A stretch of 64,000 bases of DNA from Adiantum capillus-veneris (taxonomy: Eukaryota > Streptophyta > Polypodiopsida > Polypodiales > Pteridaceae), in contig CM043949.1 of assembly GCA_014529385.2 (NCBI GenBank), positions 110,079,977 through 110,143,976 of the forward strand, given 5' to 3'. A program made the position numbers and the translations under genes. The notes beneath the pieces were generated by a model. The model was given only the letters and a program-made list of their open reading frames with translations, ran no database searches and was not told where the DNA came from. Each line of letters starts with the position of its first letter. The stretch's first letter is position 1. Below are positions 44,430 to 56,271 of the stretch, in pieces.

Positions 44430-46283
44430 ATACCTACCAATGGAAGCAGTGGAGTCTATGATGGTCCAGCGGTAGTTAAAGAGATAGAATTAGCAGAACC
44501 AGGTGAGGAGTCTAAACCAATCTTTATTGCTCAAGACCTTACCGAAACTGAAGAGGCTGTAATTAAGGAGCTCCTCAAGGAATACAAGAATATCTTTGCT
44601 TGGACATATCATGACATGAAGGGCGTTCCACCTTCTGTGGTGCAACATACAATTCCCATGATCAACACTACTAAACCCGTCCAGCAACGACCCTATCCAA
44701 TGAATCCTAAGTACGCCAAAATTGTACAAGAGGAGATTGAAAAACTTATCCAATGTGGATTCATATACCCTATTGAGCACTCAGAATGGGTTTCTCCAAT
44801 AGTCATTGTGCCAAAAAATAATGGGAAACTAAGAGTGTGCATGGACCTCAAGAAAGTTAATGCAGCCACTAGGAGAGATCATTATCCCTTGCCATATTCA
44901 AAACATGTGCTTGAAAGAGTTGCGGGCAAGGAAGTTTATAGCTTTTTAGATGGGTACTCTGGTTACAATCAAATCACAATTGCATTAGAGGACCAAGCTA
45001 AAACTGCTTTTATCACAGAGTTTGGAGTGTTTGCATTTCGCGTTATGGCTTTTGGCTTAACGAATGCCCCTGCTACATTCCAACGATTAATAAACACTGC
45101 GTTTAAAGAACTTCTAAGGGAGTTTTGTGAAGCTTTCCTAGACGACCTTTGTGTTTATTCTTCTTGGGAGAAGCATTTGTTATATCTACGAAAAATATTT
45201 GAAAGGTGCAGATTTTATCGCATCTCATTGAACCCTTTCAAATGCCAATTTTGGGTTAAGCATGGAGTCATTCTAGGGCATATAGTGTCCAAGAACGGGA
45301 TATCCACAGATGAGAGTAAGATTAAAGCCATTGCCGATTTGCCACCACCTACTAACTATAAAGGAGTTCAAAGATTTATGGGCCATGTTGGTTATTATCG
45401 AAGGTTTATTTTAAACTTTGCCGAGATAGCGCGTCCATTGTACAAGCTTCTTATTGAGTTTCACTGGACGGAAGAATGTCATCACTCTTATGAGTTATTA
45501 AAGAAGGCCCTAACAAGTGCTCCAATCCTGCGAACACCTGATTGGAATGTACCTTTTCATGTGCACATTGATGCATCAAATTTTGCTATTGGGTGTGTTC
45601 TAACTCAACCAGGAGAACATAAATTGGACTACCCTATTAGCTTTGCAAGTCGCCAATTAAATGATGCCGAGATGAACTACACTACTACAGAGCGCGAAGG
45701 TCTAGCTATGATTTACGCAGTAAAGAAATTTTGCTATTACCTTCTTGCTACCATGTTTGTGTTTTATGTTGATCATCAAGCATTGCTATATTTGGTAAAC
45801 AAGCCGTGTTCCACAGGTCGAATTACACGATGGTTGTTAATTCTTCTTGAGTTTGACTTCACCGTTGTTGTGAGGCCTGGGAGGAAACATGTCATGGAGG
45901 ATCATTTATCTTGTATCCCTAATGGCGAAGCTCCTACGGGGGTTGATGATGAATTGCCTGATACTCCTTTGTTCATTGTTGAGACAATGCCTGAATGGAG
46001 TGAAAAGATTGTTAACTTCTTAGTTAATGGTTTTCCACCCAAAGAACTGCGAAAAGATATAGCTCGAAAATTAATCAAGGAATGCGAACCCTATTGCTTA
46101 CTGGCTGGAACTCTCTATAAGAGAGGAAAAGATGATGTTCTTAGACGCTGTGCCCGCGAGGATGAGTATTTATATATTCTACAAGAGGCACACATGGGCG
46201 TAGCTGGTGGTTGGTCACTTTTCAGGAAAGTTGACTACCCGAAAGATCTTACAGTCAGGCTATTGGTGGCCCACTCTGTTTAA
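44430..46283 (+). CDS. Gypsy reverse transcriptase and RNase H
   Basis: Open from 44430, first ATG at 44616. Reverse transcriptase: IEKLIQCGFIYPIEHSEWVS, LRVCMDLKKVNAATRRDHYP, YSFLDGYSGYNQI, VMAFGLTNAPATFQRLI and the catalytic AFLDDLCVYS (DD at 45141-45146). Connection: GHIVSKNGISTDESKIKAI and FMGHVGYYRRFI. RNase H: VHIDASNFAIGCVL, YTTTEREGLAMIYAVKKF and FYVDHQALLYL. The start of the integrase zinc region (EAHMGVAGG) is reached before a frameshift near 46210, caused by what looks like a 4-nt duplication (TGGT), so the reading frame then ends at 46283. The RT and RNase H domains look complete. Confidence 0.9.
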   Translation: MPTNGSSGVYDGPAVVKEIELAEPGEESKPIFIAQDLTETEEAVIKELLKEYKNIFAWTYHDMKGVPPSVVQHTIPMINTTKPVQQRPYPMNPKYAKIVQEEIEKLIQCGFIYPIEHSEWVSPIVIVPKNNGKLRVCMDLKKVNAATRRDHYPLPYSKHVLERVAGKEVYSFLDGYSGYNQITIALEDQAKTAFITEFGVFAFRVMAFGLTNAPATFQRLINTAFKELLREFCEAFLDDLCVYSSWEKHLLYLRKIFERCRFYRISLNPFKCQFWVKHGVILGHIVSKNGISTDESKIKAIADLPPPTNYKGVQRFMGHVGYYRRFILNFAEIARPLYKLLIEFHWTEECHHSYELLKKALTSAPILRTPDWNVPFHVHIDASNFAIGCVLTQPGEHKLDYPISFASRQLNDAEMNYTTTEREGLAMIYAVKKFCYYLLATMFVFYVDHQALLYLVNKPCSTGRITRWLLILLEFDFTVVVRPGRKHVMEDHLSCIPNGEAPTGVDDELPDTPLFIVETMPEWSEKIVNFLVNGFPPKELRKDIARKLIKECEPYCLLAGTLYKRGKDDVLRRCAREDEYLYILQEAHMGVAGGWSLFRKVDYPKDLTVRLLVAHSV

Positions 46284-47305
46284 GGATGCATCACTTTTTG
46301 CAAAGGGATGTGATGAATGCGAATGCTTCAACAAGCCACAAAGAAGGGATAGGATGCCTCTACATCCCATCAAGGTAACCCAACCATTTGAAAAGTGGGG
46401 CTTAGACTTTGTAGGACCGATTAGCCCGGCTGCACGTAACACGCAAGCACGATATATCATTCGCTACCGACTATGTAACCAAATGGGCTGAAGCAAAAGC
46501 AACACGAAAGGCGGATGCAAAAACAACAGCTAAGTTCCTCTTTGAGAACATTATCACACGTTTTGGATGCCCCTTTGAACTTGTGAGTGACAATGGAACT
46601 CATTTTATAAATGAAGTAATAAAAGAACTCACATCAAACTTCATGATATCTCACCACAAGTCTACACCCTATTATCCGCAAGCAAATGGCCAAGCTGAGA
46701 GTACCAACAAAACTCTCATCTCCATTTTGACAAAGACAGTCGAGGCTCATCACACTGATTGGGACCTAAAGCTTACATCAGCTTTATGGGCTTATCGTAC
46801 TGCGTATAAAGTTGCTATTAATTGCACACCGTTTAAGATGGTGTATGGCCAAGAAGCAGTTATGCCATGGGAGTTTGTCATTCCTAGTCTTCGAGTAGCT
46901 TCTCAAGAAGGTTGGGATGGTAACCCCTTAGTGGAGCGATTATATATCCTGGAAAGGCTAGATGAAGAAAGGCAATTAGCTGTGCGAAATGCTCTAGTGG
47001 AGAAGGATAGGAGAAAGAAGTGGTTCGATAGCCATTTAAAGGATAAAGACATCAAGGTTGGTGATAAAGTTCTTATGTACGGGGTACGTAATGAAAAGAA
47101 GAAATTGAAATACGCTGGTAAGGGACCATATCGAGTGTGTGAAATTACCCCGCAAGGTACCATTCGTGTGGAGACTCTAGATGGAGTTGAAACCATTGGA
47201 TTCCTTAATGGGAGTAAATTCAAAAGATATTATGATCCTCTAAGCCAGGAAGAGTTGCAAGCCATCCATCAAAAGAAGGCTGCCAAGGAACAAGCAGAGC
47301 TTTAA
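46190..47305 (+). pseudogene. Gypsy integrase, split by two frameshifts
   Basis: The zinc-binding part continues in the next frame (46207-46491): GHFSGKLTTRKILQSGYWWP, CDECECFNKPQRRDRMP and KWGLDFVGPI, which holds the first catalytic Asp. A second frame change near 46455 leads to the frame of 46583-47305. This has VSDNGTHF and NGQAEST, giving the D-35-E spacing expected of an integrase, and a C-terminal GPYRVCEI/TIRVETLDG barrel segment. It ends with TAA at 47303-47305; the same frame continues with an Arg/Gln-rich stretch to a TAA at 47419-47421. Confidence 0.85.
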
Positions 47306-47421
47306 AAAATCCAAGCAAGAGTTGAGGCTCGAGAACGACAACAACGTCTTAGACGCCAACGAGAGGCTAATCTGGGAATCACGCAAGCATTTTTCGAGGA
47401 CACAGATGACGAATCATTATA

Positions 47422-48628
47422 ATCTGAGCCACCCCTACGATACCCAATTGAGCTAAATAGCCCCTATGGGAAAGTACTATACAATGCCTTATTAGATACG
47501 GGAGCTAAACACAATTTGTTATCCTATGGAGTTTGGTGTCAATTAGGGAAACCGACCCTATCCCCAAGTACGATGCAAGTCAAGGGCATTAATAAAAAGA
47601 AAACTGCTATTCTTGGAGTCCTTGAGACCCCTGTTGTCTATGACAATGGAAGCATAGTGCAGAGGTTCCTAGTCATGCCCGCGGGAGCTATGGAAGGCAA
47701 CGTAAACCTGGGACGCACGTGGATGTTGGCAACCAAAAGTACTATTGATTGGGATACTAGTAGTGTCACGACGCGACCACCGACTCTTACCCCTATCATT
47801 CAAGCAAAGTCACCTACGTTGCAAACTCTAGCAAAGTTGAAGGATAGCCAACATTCACAAGCCAAGGTGGTTAACTCGTCTTTGTCGGCTACCCATGAAC
47901 CTAGCACTTCAACACTTGTAGTTGCAGCAAGCAGTAATATTGCAAGTACTCAACCTGCACGACCTAAGAGTACATATCAATGGGTCCCCAAGGCCTTACT
48001 TCCAACTACCTCAACCCTCCCATCCATTCCAAGAAAAAATTTCCCGGGAAAACCAAGAGCGCGCCCTAGGAGAGTCAAGACCAAATCACGATGGATTCCA
48101 AAACAACTATTAGAAGCCCAAGGCTACTATCATGGAAATGAGAAAATTTGGGTACCTAAACGTAAAATGTGTCCTTCCCTATCGACAACAAACCCATATG
48201 AGTCAAACAGTGTAACGCTAAAGGCAATGGCAGACCGTGGGAAGGGAAAGATCACAGAATGCTACACACCTAGTCCAGAGCTAGTTTGGGCTCCAAGGCA
48301 AAACCAATTTATTCCACCTAGCTCAGGAAGGGGGGAGTTCCATGAAGCTTCTAGCTCCTCATGTAATACATCCATAGAGGTAAAAGCTTCTACACAGCCT
48401 CCATCTATAGTAGTGGACGTCCATGAAGCTACAAAAGAATCCACACCTCCCAATGTTCAAGAATCACCTGATGAACCACTTCAAGTTCGATCCTGGGAGA
48501 GTACCTTACCACCCTTGAAACTTGACGAGGCACCTAGGGTAATAGAGAACTACTGGCAAAAATCCTCACCTATTACCAACTGGAACAATTGGTTTCAAAG
48601 GGTGACGACATCATTTCAAACGGTATGA
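47422..48628 (+). CDS. Second retropepsin-like ORF downstream of gypsy integrase
   Basis: This frame has no ATG near its start and is open from the TAA at 47419-47421; it is the same frame as the integrase. Its first 120 codons form a retropepsin-like domain: LYNALLDTGAKHNLLSYGVW with a canonical D-T-G-A (47495-47506), a beta-rich middle (MQVKGINKKKTAILG), and QRFLVMPAGAMEGNVNLGRT, where LGR-T-W matches the conserved second motif. The remaining 270 codons are Ser/Pro/Thr-rich with repeated W-V/I-P-K-A/Q-L segments (YQWVPKALLP, SRWIPKQLLEAQG, KIWVPKRKM). A polypurine tract follows. Plant gypsy elements normally carry protease before reverse transcriptase only, so this is unusual. It could be a captured host aspartyl protease or a recombinant of two elements. 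Confidence 0.7.
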
Positions 48629-48636
48629 TCTACCCA

Positions 48637-48651
48637 AGGAAGGGGGGAGTG
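48637..48651 (+). other. Polypurine tract
   Basis: AAGGAAGGGGGGAG then TGTTTGTGG resembles a plus-strand priming site followed by TG of a 3' LTR. A second, shorter one (AGGGGGAGTG) lies at 49302-49311 after the next ORF. I found no LTR copy matching the 5' LTR after either. Confidence 0.45.
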
Positions 48652-48874
48652 TTTGTGGACATCCATTATTCACTTGCTTCCCTCTCAACCTTTCTCCCTG
48701 ACCTCTTAATCTCCAATCTTAGGGAATGTATATATAAAGCCTTATACTCACAAAAACAAGATAAAAAAGTAAAAGAGCAAGAGCCATAACACAAATCATA
48801 AAAACAAATTATGCACAAGAACACGACCCTTGTAATATTTGCACTCTAACCATCATCTATTTGCATGTACAGAT
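48652..48874. promoter_or_regulatory. Possible promoter between the polypurine tract and the last ORF
   Basis: TATATATAAAGCC at 48728-48740 is a good TATA box about 140 bp before the ORF's ATG. It may be a U3-like sequence or an internal promoter. Confidence 0.4.
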
Positions 48875-49297
48875 ATGGCTAGTACGCTAGAGTCATCAAC
48901 TCCTGCCTTGGGTGAGAGGTACCCTCGTTACTTTTCACAAATATTTCACATGGTCTTTCCAGTGCTTGCATGTGAATGGGATTTGATAGGTACGCTAGCA
49001 TGTGAGAGGAATTTTGAGGAGTTAGAATGGCTGATACGTCTCTTGACCACGTCTGATCCATACTTAGTAGAGAGCGTTTCTCCCATTGCACAAGCCTACC
49101 CTTTTGACCAAGATGACTATAGGCATCTAGTGACCTTCTTAGTAAACATGGGCATCTATGATGAAGAAGAAAATTTACAGGACTACACGGATGGCACATA
49201 TGGTCTCATGGATGATGACTTTGTTTATCTCGACGACGAGGATAGGGGTTTAGCCTTAGGGTTTCCCCCCAACCTCTACAATATCCTATTACCTTGA
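48875..49297 (+). CDS. Acidic small ORF after gypsy pol, unknown function
   Basis: The ATG at 48875 opens a 141-codon frame starting MASTLESSTPALGERYPRYF. It is acidic, especially near the end (DEEENLQDY, MDDDFVYLDDEDRG), and has leucine-rich hydrophobic stretches in the middle (FEELEWLIRLL, HLVTFLVNMGI) that suggest a helical fold. It has no internal stop. It is preceded by a TATA-like sequence and followed by a purine-rich GGGGGAG. I recognise no family. Its position fits an extra ORF located between pol and the 3' LTR, known in some Tat-type elements. Confidence 0.5.
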   Translation: MASTLESSTPALGERYPRYFSQIFHMVFPVLACEWDLIGTLACERNFEELEWLIRLLTTSDPYLVESVSPIAQAYPFDQDDYRHLVTFLVNMGIYDEEENLQDYTDGTYGLMDDDFVYLDDEDRGLALGFPPNLYNILLP

Positions 49298-49750
49298 CTC
49301 TCTAGGGGGAGTGCAAATAATTAGGTTATAATTCCTTATGTTTTTTGTTGTGTTCAATAAGTGTTGGTACCTTTTCCCACTAATGTGCCTCCTGAAGGTA
49401 TTCCTTTTGTTTCCGAGTGTGTACAGGAGCGTGTTGCTATTGGTAGGATTTGGACCTTCAAATCAAGTGCGACCATCGACAGAAACAGGTGTTTCTTGTC
49501 CATTAGCATTGCCCCTTATCTTTTTTGCATCTATGATTGTCAGATTTAATTGTGATTGGTAGCCTAATATTCACCGCATTTGCTTAGTATCAAACATTTA
49601 ATTCAATGTAATTTTTTTGTCATAATCACTTGTCTAGGTTTAAAAATCAAGCAGTTCGCCAAACTAGTTTGACCAAGTTAGGTGTTAGAAATCTTCTCTT
49701 AATACCATGGGGAATGCCTTCCTAATAATTAATGGTTACTTAAGTTCTTA
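49298..49750. other. No gene recognised; gypsy 3' flank
   Basis: A frame at 49361-49549 follows the acidic ORF without domains. No sequence resembling the 5' LTR is present. Confidence 0.4.
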
Positions 49751-50312
<562 letters not shown>

Positions 50313-50885
50313 GATACAAAATACATGTACTTTGGAGAGACTCAATGGATGATCCCCAAACCCAAGCTAGAGGGTAAAGTCCCAAGTAGAATGAGGTTGT
50401 TTTCTGAGCTAATAACACTCTATACAAGATTATCTAATGCCTCACAATGTCTCTTAGCACTCTCTCTGTTGTCTTTGCTATCTTTCTCTCCGTTTCTCTC
50501 TATCCAATGCTAAGGTATGAACTTAGAACGTTCACCAAAAATGGTAGAGTGGAATTAGGTTAAACTATCCAACCAAATTTTAGTTCGTATATTTAGTAGA
50601 GAAACTTTTCTTTGTATTGTTCCACAAGATCAGTGTTGTAGGTGGCTGATATCGCTCCTACGCATCTGCCTGCAAACCTCTTGAAATTGCTCCAACACGT
50701 GATTTTTAGGTACTTTTGGTACTTTATTACCCGACTAGTTGGTAGTTACTATGGACTCTCCCCACATGGAGATTGGGTAAAATCCATGACCATGGCATCT
50801 CATGCCATAACATGACACTTGAGTCCATATTGACTCACTTTCATCATGACTTCACCTTAGCCATTATTCACACCTTTAGTAGAGA
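50313..50885 (-). mobile_element. LTR family E, truncated 3' LTR copy
   Basis: It matches 52390 onward of the complete LTR (GAGAGACTCA, TGGATGATCCCCAAACCCAA) but lacks the first 250 bp and an internal stretch of about 400 bp. It abuts repeat R1 on the left. Confidence 0.7.
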
Positions 50886-52126
50886 TGATGTGAAGTTACA
50901 TATTTGAACACCTTCCCTCAAGTTCAACAACATCTCTAAGAAGTGTACAAGATGGGAGAGATGATTTGAACTTAGATCTTTATCACCTTTTCTCAAGTTC
51001 TACCGAGAGTTCTACATCATCTCTAGATAATCCTTGTTAATGAGACGAGATGGTGTGAGCTTGTATCTCCAACACCTTCCCTTAACTCCTGCAACATCTT
51101 TGACTATTCATGAAATTAAAAACCACAAAGTTATGATGAAAGGCTTCTTCTATCTGATGAGCCTTCCATTGACACAATGATGGGATTTCCTTTGGTCTAT
51201 AAGCTCCATCAAGCTAGCTGCTACCTCCATGCTTTGAATGAGGTGAACTCTTCTCCAAGCTGAAATTCATGTAGGTTATCCTTGTCTCCTTCTTAGGAGA
51301 CTTCTCCAGAATTCCGTGTCCTTCCTTTGAGAGTCCTTCTAGTCCTTATGGATATCTCCAAGCTTGTTTGATGGGTTCCATTCTGCACCATAGATTCTTT
51401 GCCTCCTTTTGTGTGAGATGGGCATTCTATCTTCCATCTCTAGCTTGTCTCCTTGTAGCCTTCATGCAAACACTTCCATTGCTTGCATCTCATACCGCAA
51501 AAACACATCATTGTGGTTGGGTTTACTCTTTCTCAAGCTGAGCTTTGAGAAAGGCACAAGTGGAATCCTCTTGCCACACTTCATGGGGAAAGAGAGCTCA
51601 AATTTCCTTCACTTTGTCTGTAAATATTTTTGTAATCTCCTTGTCCTTTGAAGAGTTGTCCTTGCCTCTTTCATGTGTAGTCTTCTCCCTAATTTGAGAC
51701 CTTCATCTAGCTTTGCTTTAGCTTGGTTGTCTCCTCTTTGCAAAATATAATGCTGCATGTTGATAAACTCCATCTCCATGTGCAATCGTGGCTGATTTTC
51801 TGTGCAAATCATCTTGCCCCTTCTTTCACAAGATTTTTGAAGCCTTGATATTCTTTATCCTTCATGGTGATGTAAGGATCACCATTTTGTTCATGCTTTC
51901 TCCAAAATTATATGCTTCTTTTGATTTCCTTTGGCTCCTTCCAGGACTGGCTTGTCTTCAATGATAGTATCCCAATGTGATAAAGGGGGATTTTTTCACT
52001 CACTCAAACACACTCAAGGTCTCTCTACCTAGGCACTACACCTAGCTGTGATAACATGTAAAGTATGTAGTCTCTCTACCTAGGCACTACAACTAGCTGT
52101 GATAACATGTAAAAATATGTGTGCGT
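50886..52126 (-). mobile_element. Internal region of a non-autonomous LTR element (family E)
   Basis: This 1.25-kb DNA lies between two LTR copies with the primer site on its right, so it is transcribed leftward. The longest minus frame (51609-51812, MICTENQPRLHMEMEF) is Lys/Arg-rich without a recognisable domain; no protease, integrase or reverse transcriptase is present. A 50-bp tandem duplication (CTACCTAGGCACTACA) sits at about 52018-52115. Confidence 0.65.
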
Positions 52127-52138
52127 GCTCTAATACCA
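52127..52138 (-). other. Primer-binding site of family E element
   Basis: The minus strand reads TGGTATTAGAGC, a common variant of the initiator tRNA-Met primer site. It is directly followed by the LTR end at 52139. The same arrangement (TGGTATGAGAGC) occurs at 63318-63329. Confidence 0.75.
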
Positions 52139-53325
52139 TGTGAAAATATAAGGGAGAAGGTAGATGGATCTTTATGCCAAGATATATGTGAGAGAGGGAG
52201 GAGATGGACACAACTCAAATACAAGAGATAAAATGATATAATGTAATGAAAAGCTGTATTAATCACATAACTACCATGGGAGAAAATATGAGTACTTAAA
52301 GTACACAAACATGTACATTAAGATACTTTTTTACTGTCTACAGAGGTACTTTGGAGTACCTTATTGACAAGTATTGTAAAATACCTATGATACACAATGC
52401 AGGAACTTCTGAGAGACTCACTGGATGATCCCCAAACCCAAGCTAGAGGCTAAAGTACCAAGTACAATGAGGTTGATTTCCTAGCTAACAAATCTCTATA
52501 CAAGATTATCTAAAGCTGCACAATGTCTCTTAGCACTCTCTCTATTGGCTTTGTTGTCTCTCTCTATCCAATGCTAAGGTGTGAACGTGCTTCCCAGTAG
52601 CATCACTTCACCACCTTGCTAAGATCACTACCTAAGATGTAGTGTAATCCCTACTCTAGCCTAAATTTATCTTGGAACTAGGCACAAATACTAGGCACAA
52701 ATACTAGGCTCTAAGCACTAGGGTACTCCTAGGTACAACTATGTACAAAGGGATTCGTGCAACCTTCTTTGCTGCACTCCTTATAGCTAATGTTGATGAC
52801 TACTAAAGGTGAATTTTAAGGATTCCTTTGGCAGGCAGATCCTCCATCATGTGGGAAACATTTCTTCTTTACATTTCATCAAGAGATCACAACTATATCT
52901 CTTGGTAGGTCGCTCCCACGTTGGTATTTTGGCTCCTTTGTGTAGTCTACAATTTTGCAGGTAGTCAACATGGCACCTTCACCAGAAACAATGTGCAGTG
53001 GTATTAGAGTAAAACCTCCAACCAAATTTTAGTCCAGATTTAGTAGAGAAACTTCTCTTTGTATTTTTTAATAAGATTAGTGTTGTAGGTGGCTGATATT
53101 GCTCCTACAAATCTGCCTGCAAACCTCCTGAAATTGCTCCTAATGTTTAGGTACTTTACTACCTGACTTCTTGATAGTTACTATGGACTCTTCCCATGTG
53201 TAGATTGGGTGAAATCCATGACCATGGCATGTATTGTCATTCCATAACATCACACTTGAGTCCATATTGACTCACTTTCATCATGACTTCATCCCTAGCC
53301 CTTGTTCACACCTTTTGTAATATAG
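52139..53325 (-). mobile_element. LTR family E, 5' LTR (about 1.2 kb)
   Basis: It starts TGTGAAAATATAAGG. It shares long stretches with 50313-50885 and with 63330-64000, including GATGATCCCCAAACCCAAGC and ACTTGAGTCCATATTGACTC. The right end is placed where similarity to 50885 ends and is uncertain by some tens of bases. Confidence 0.7.
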
Positions 53326-53520
53326 CAATACTAGTATACCAGTACCAGTATAGCAGTATAGGAGTCTAGAAATCATGCATATTCTTGACTATATGAAGTC
53401 ATTGTAGCTGTACTACCTGTACCAGTACTAGCACTAAAATTTTGTGACCAATACCGATATACCAGTATACACAAAGCAGTACCAGTATACCAATATAGAA
53501 CTCATGAATATTATTTACTA
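53326..53520. repeat. Imperfect CCAGTA/TACCAGTAT repeat
   Basis: ATACCAGTA, GTACCAGTA and close variants occur about ten times within 200 bp without strict period. Confidence 0.75.
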
Positions 53521-54348
53521 TACTAAGTCGATATATGACTATTATGGGTATAGTTGGCTACTTCTTCTGACCCTTATCTCATAAAAGCTTGGGGCTCCAT
53601 ATGGTTTCCCTCGTAAATGAAACCATCTCTGGATATATGATTGGCTTTACCTTTTTTATTATTTATCTTTGAAAGAATCTAGTGGGGTGAAATCTATAAC
53701 ATGTGGGATAGCCATGCATCACCTGCATATGGTACCAATGCTAACTAAGGTTGTGTTGTTTCCATGGGTATATATGAGGGTTACTTCTCAACTACGGTTT
53801 TTAAAGTTCCTTGGCTTGAAGGTGAAAGACTTTTATATCTTCTCGCCCTTGATTTTAGTACTGATGTACAAAGACTGTTCTGTACTAGGAATGGGAATTA
53901 TACCACCTTTCCACTGACATAGTCTCTGGTGTCTTTTGTAATTTGAAAGGAATCTTTGGTGTATATGTTATATTGTTATTGGACACACACACACACAAAA
54001 AAAAAGAAAAAACTAACCTTTGGTGGAGCACTCCATCATTCGGTGTTGGATAGAAAAAGCCACAAGAAGATTCAAGTGCATGAGGTCTCTAAACAAATGC
54101 AAGGGAGGTGAGCTTTGACACAATATTCCTCCTCCCCCTTGTCTTAAACAAACACACATAAAAAAAGATAGATTTCATACCTCTTGCATAGTTGGTGCAG
54201 GAGTTTGCTTCCTTGCTTGATTGCTCTCACTTTGCTTGCTTTCTTGCGTGCTTGCGGTTGCCCTCAATTATTTTTCTTCATTGCTTGTTGTGGGTGTGTG
54301 ATTTGCGTGTAGGTGCTTCCTTGTTTGGTGTGTGATTAAGGAGAGAGT
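53521..54348. other. No gene recognised
   Basis: An 82-codon frame (53669-53917) carries no domain. The 3' part is rich in TTGCTTGC. Confidence 0.4.
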
Positions 54349-54383
<35 letters not shown>

Positions 54384-54384
54384 T

Positions 54385-54419
<35 letters not shown>
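54349..54419. repeat. (AC)n and (GA)n microsatellites
   Basis: AC repeats run 54349-54379 and GA repeats 54387-54419. Confidence 0.97.
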
Positions 54420-54422
<3 letters not shown>

Positions 54423-54536
54423 GAAAAGATAGAGAGATTAGTATAGATTCAATAGTCAATGTTAAATTAGTGTTAAAGTAGATAAAAAAGAGAAGTGAGA
54501 GTTTTCTTCTTGTATGTTTAATGTGGAATTAGTATT

Positions 54537-54676
54537 AAATCAGAGTAGAAAATGTTTGAAAGATGTGTATGTTAAATAAAAAAAGAAAAAAAAGCCAAAA
54601 AAAGATAAACATTTAACATTAGATCTAAAAAAGGGTTGAAAATTGAAAAAGGATATTAAAAAAGAGAGATTAACAA

Positions 54677-54769
<93 letters not shown>

Positions 54770-54889
54770 AGAAGAAGAAGAAGAAGAAGAAGAAGAGAGT
54801 TTTAACGTCATAGGAAACTATCCCAAGAGACCTTAAAGATCTAGCCGACGAGGAGTTGAACTCAAGACCTGTTATTCAAGAGGAAGAGA

Positions 54890-54947
<58 letters not shown>

Positions 54948-55015
54948 GGGAAGAGAGGGAGTGTAGAGAGAGGAAGGAGGGAGAGAGGAGGAGAGAGTTA
55001 TAGATAGAACGAGAG

Positions 55016-55108
<93 letters not shown>

Positions 55109-55215
55109 GATAGAGAGAGCTGTAGAGAGAGGGAAGAGAGAGATAGAGGTGTAGGGAGAGGAAAGATAGATATATATAGAGGAAGAAAGAAAGGTGTAGG
55201 AGATAGATAGATAGA
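54537..55215. repeat. Dispersed repeat R1, copy 2, with long GA and GAA tracts
   Basis: It shares both ends and the GTGTAGAGAGAGGAAGGAGG segment with copy 1. It contains (GA)n at 54680-54766, (GAA)n at 54765-54795, (GA)n at 54896-54942 and 55032-55104. Between the first two GA blocks (about 54796-54880) lies an inverted copy of sequence found in the CACTA element at 27.8-28.0 kb. Confidence 0.85.
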
Positions 55216-55275
55216 TAGATAGTTCTATTATCGTCCTGGGAGGTCAAATATGACCTATGGGACCAAATGAACATG

Positions 55276-56271
55276 TCACGTGGTGTGAGTGGAGTTCATA
55301 AGTGACTCTCGATGCTCAAAAATGGCTGAAATGAGCGTCGCAATAGAGAGTCCACATCGTGGTTGGGAGAGGAAGGTATGTAGGGAGAGCTCATGGCTGA
55401 ATATATGGGGAAAAGAGGACCTAATGTGGTCAAAAGCTGAGCACTCAAGTAGTGTGTGGTACTCACTCTCTCGCACTTGACGAGGGCATAAGGTGCAAAG
55501 TCGATGACACTCCTCGCCAGTGCCCCAACGTCCTGTCTCGCAGCGTAGAGAATGGGAGCTAAGACGAATGGAGGCAATGGTGCGGATCGCACTCAACGGG
55601 ATGGGCTCAAGGATGTAGGAATGGGTTCGGTTACCTCGTTCCGAGAAGAAGAGAGATTTGTAGTTTGGGGCAACGTGTGTGGTGTAATGGCTGAAGCGAG
55701 AACCTCCAGATTTCTCCCAAGCCATGATACATTGGCGTTGTAAGAAGGCCTCATTAACTTGGGAGTCGATCGACGCATCCTTGACCAAGTGACATGCATC
55801 CCATCTTCCAAACCATTTCTTGATATCAAGCATCCACCCCGAACTTAGTATTTTGCTCTTGCATGTCTTTTGAACCTTTTGACTTGCTTCATATGCGATT
55901 CTAGGAAGTCGATGCAAAGGGCTACGTTGTGTCTTACGCATGTACTCCACAACCCTTTCCATGCCCAAGACCTCAATGGGAAGCGATCCGGACTCAAGAA
56001 GTAAGAGCATGTAGGGTGTTTGTGTCTTGACTTGGAGAAAGTTGGTGAGAAAACGCTTTTGGACATTCTCAAACTCTTTCCAAGTAGACTTCCCGATGCT
56101 TCCACCCCACACCTCCACTCCATAAAGAAGCACCGGTGTCACCAATGTGTCAAAGAGGTACTTTTTGAGAGCCCAACACTTGATCTCTCCTGCATTGCAC
56201 ATGTTCTCAAATGCATAATAAGCCCTCTTTCCGGCTTCCAAGCGACGCATTGCACAATCCTTCCATTTATG

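Noticed and set aside
52990-53003. Plus-strand TGGTATTAGAG resembling a primer-binding site
   Set aside because: It lies inside LTR family E, and the homologous place in the other copy (about 50545) does not keep it. Probably chance.
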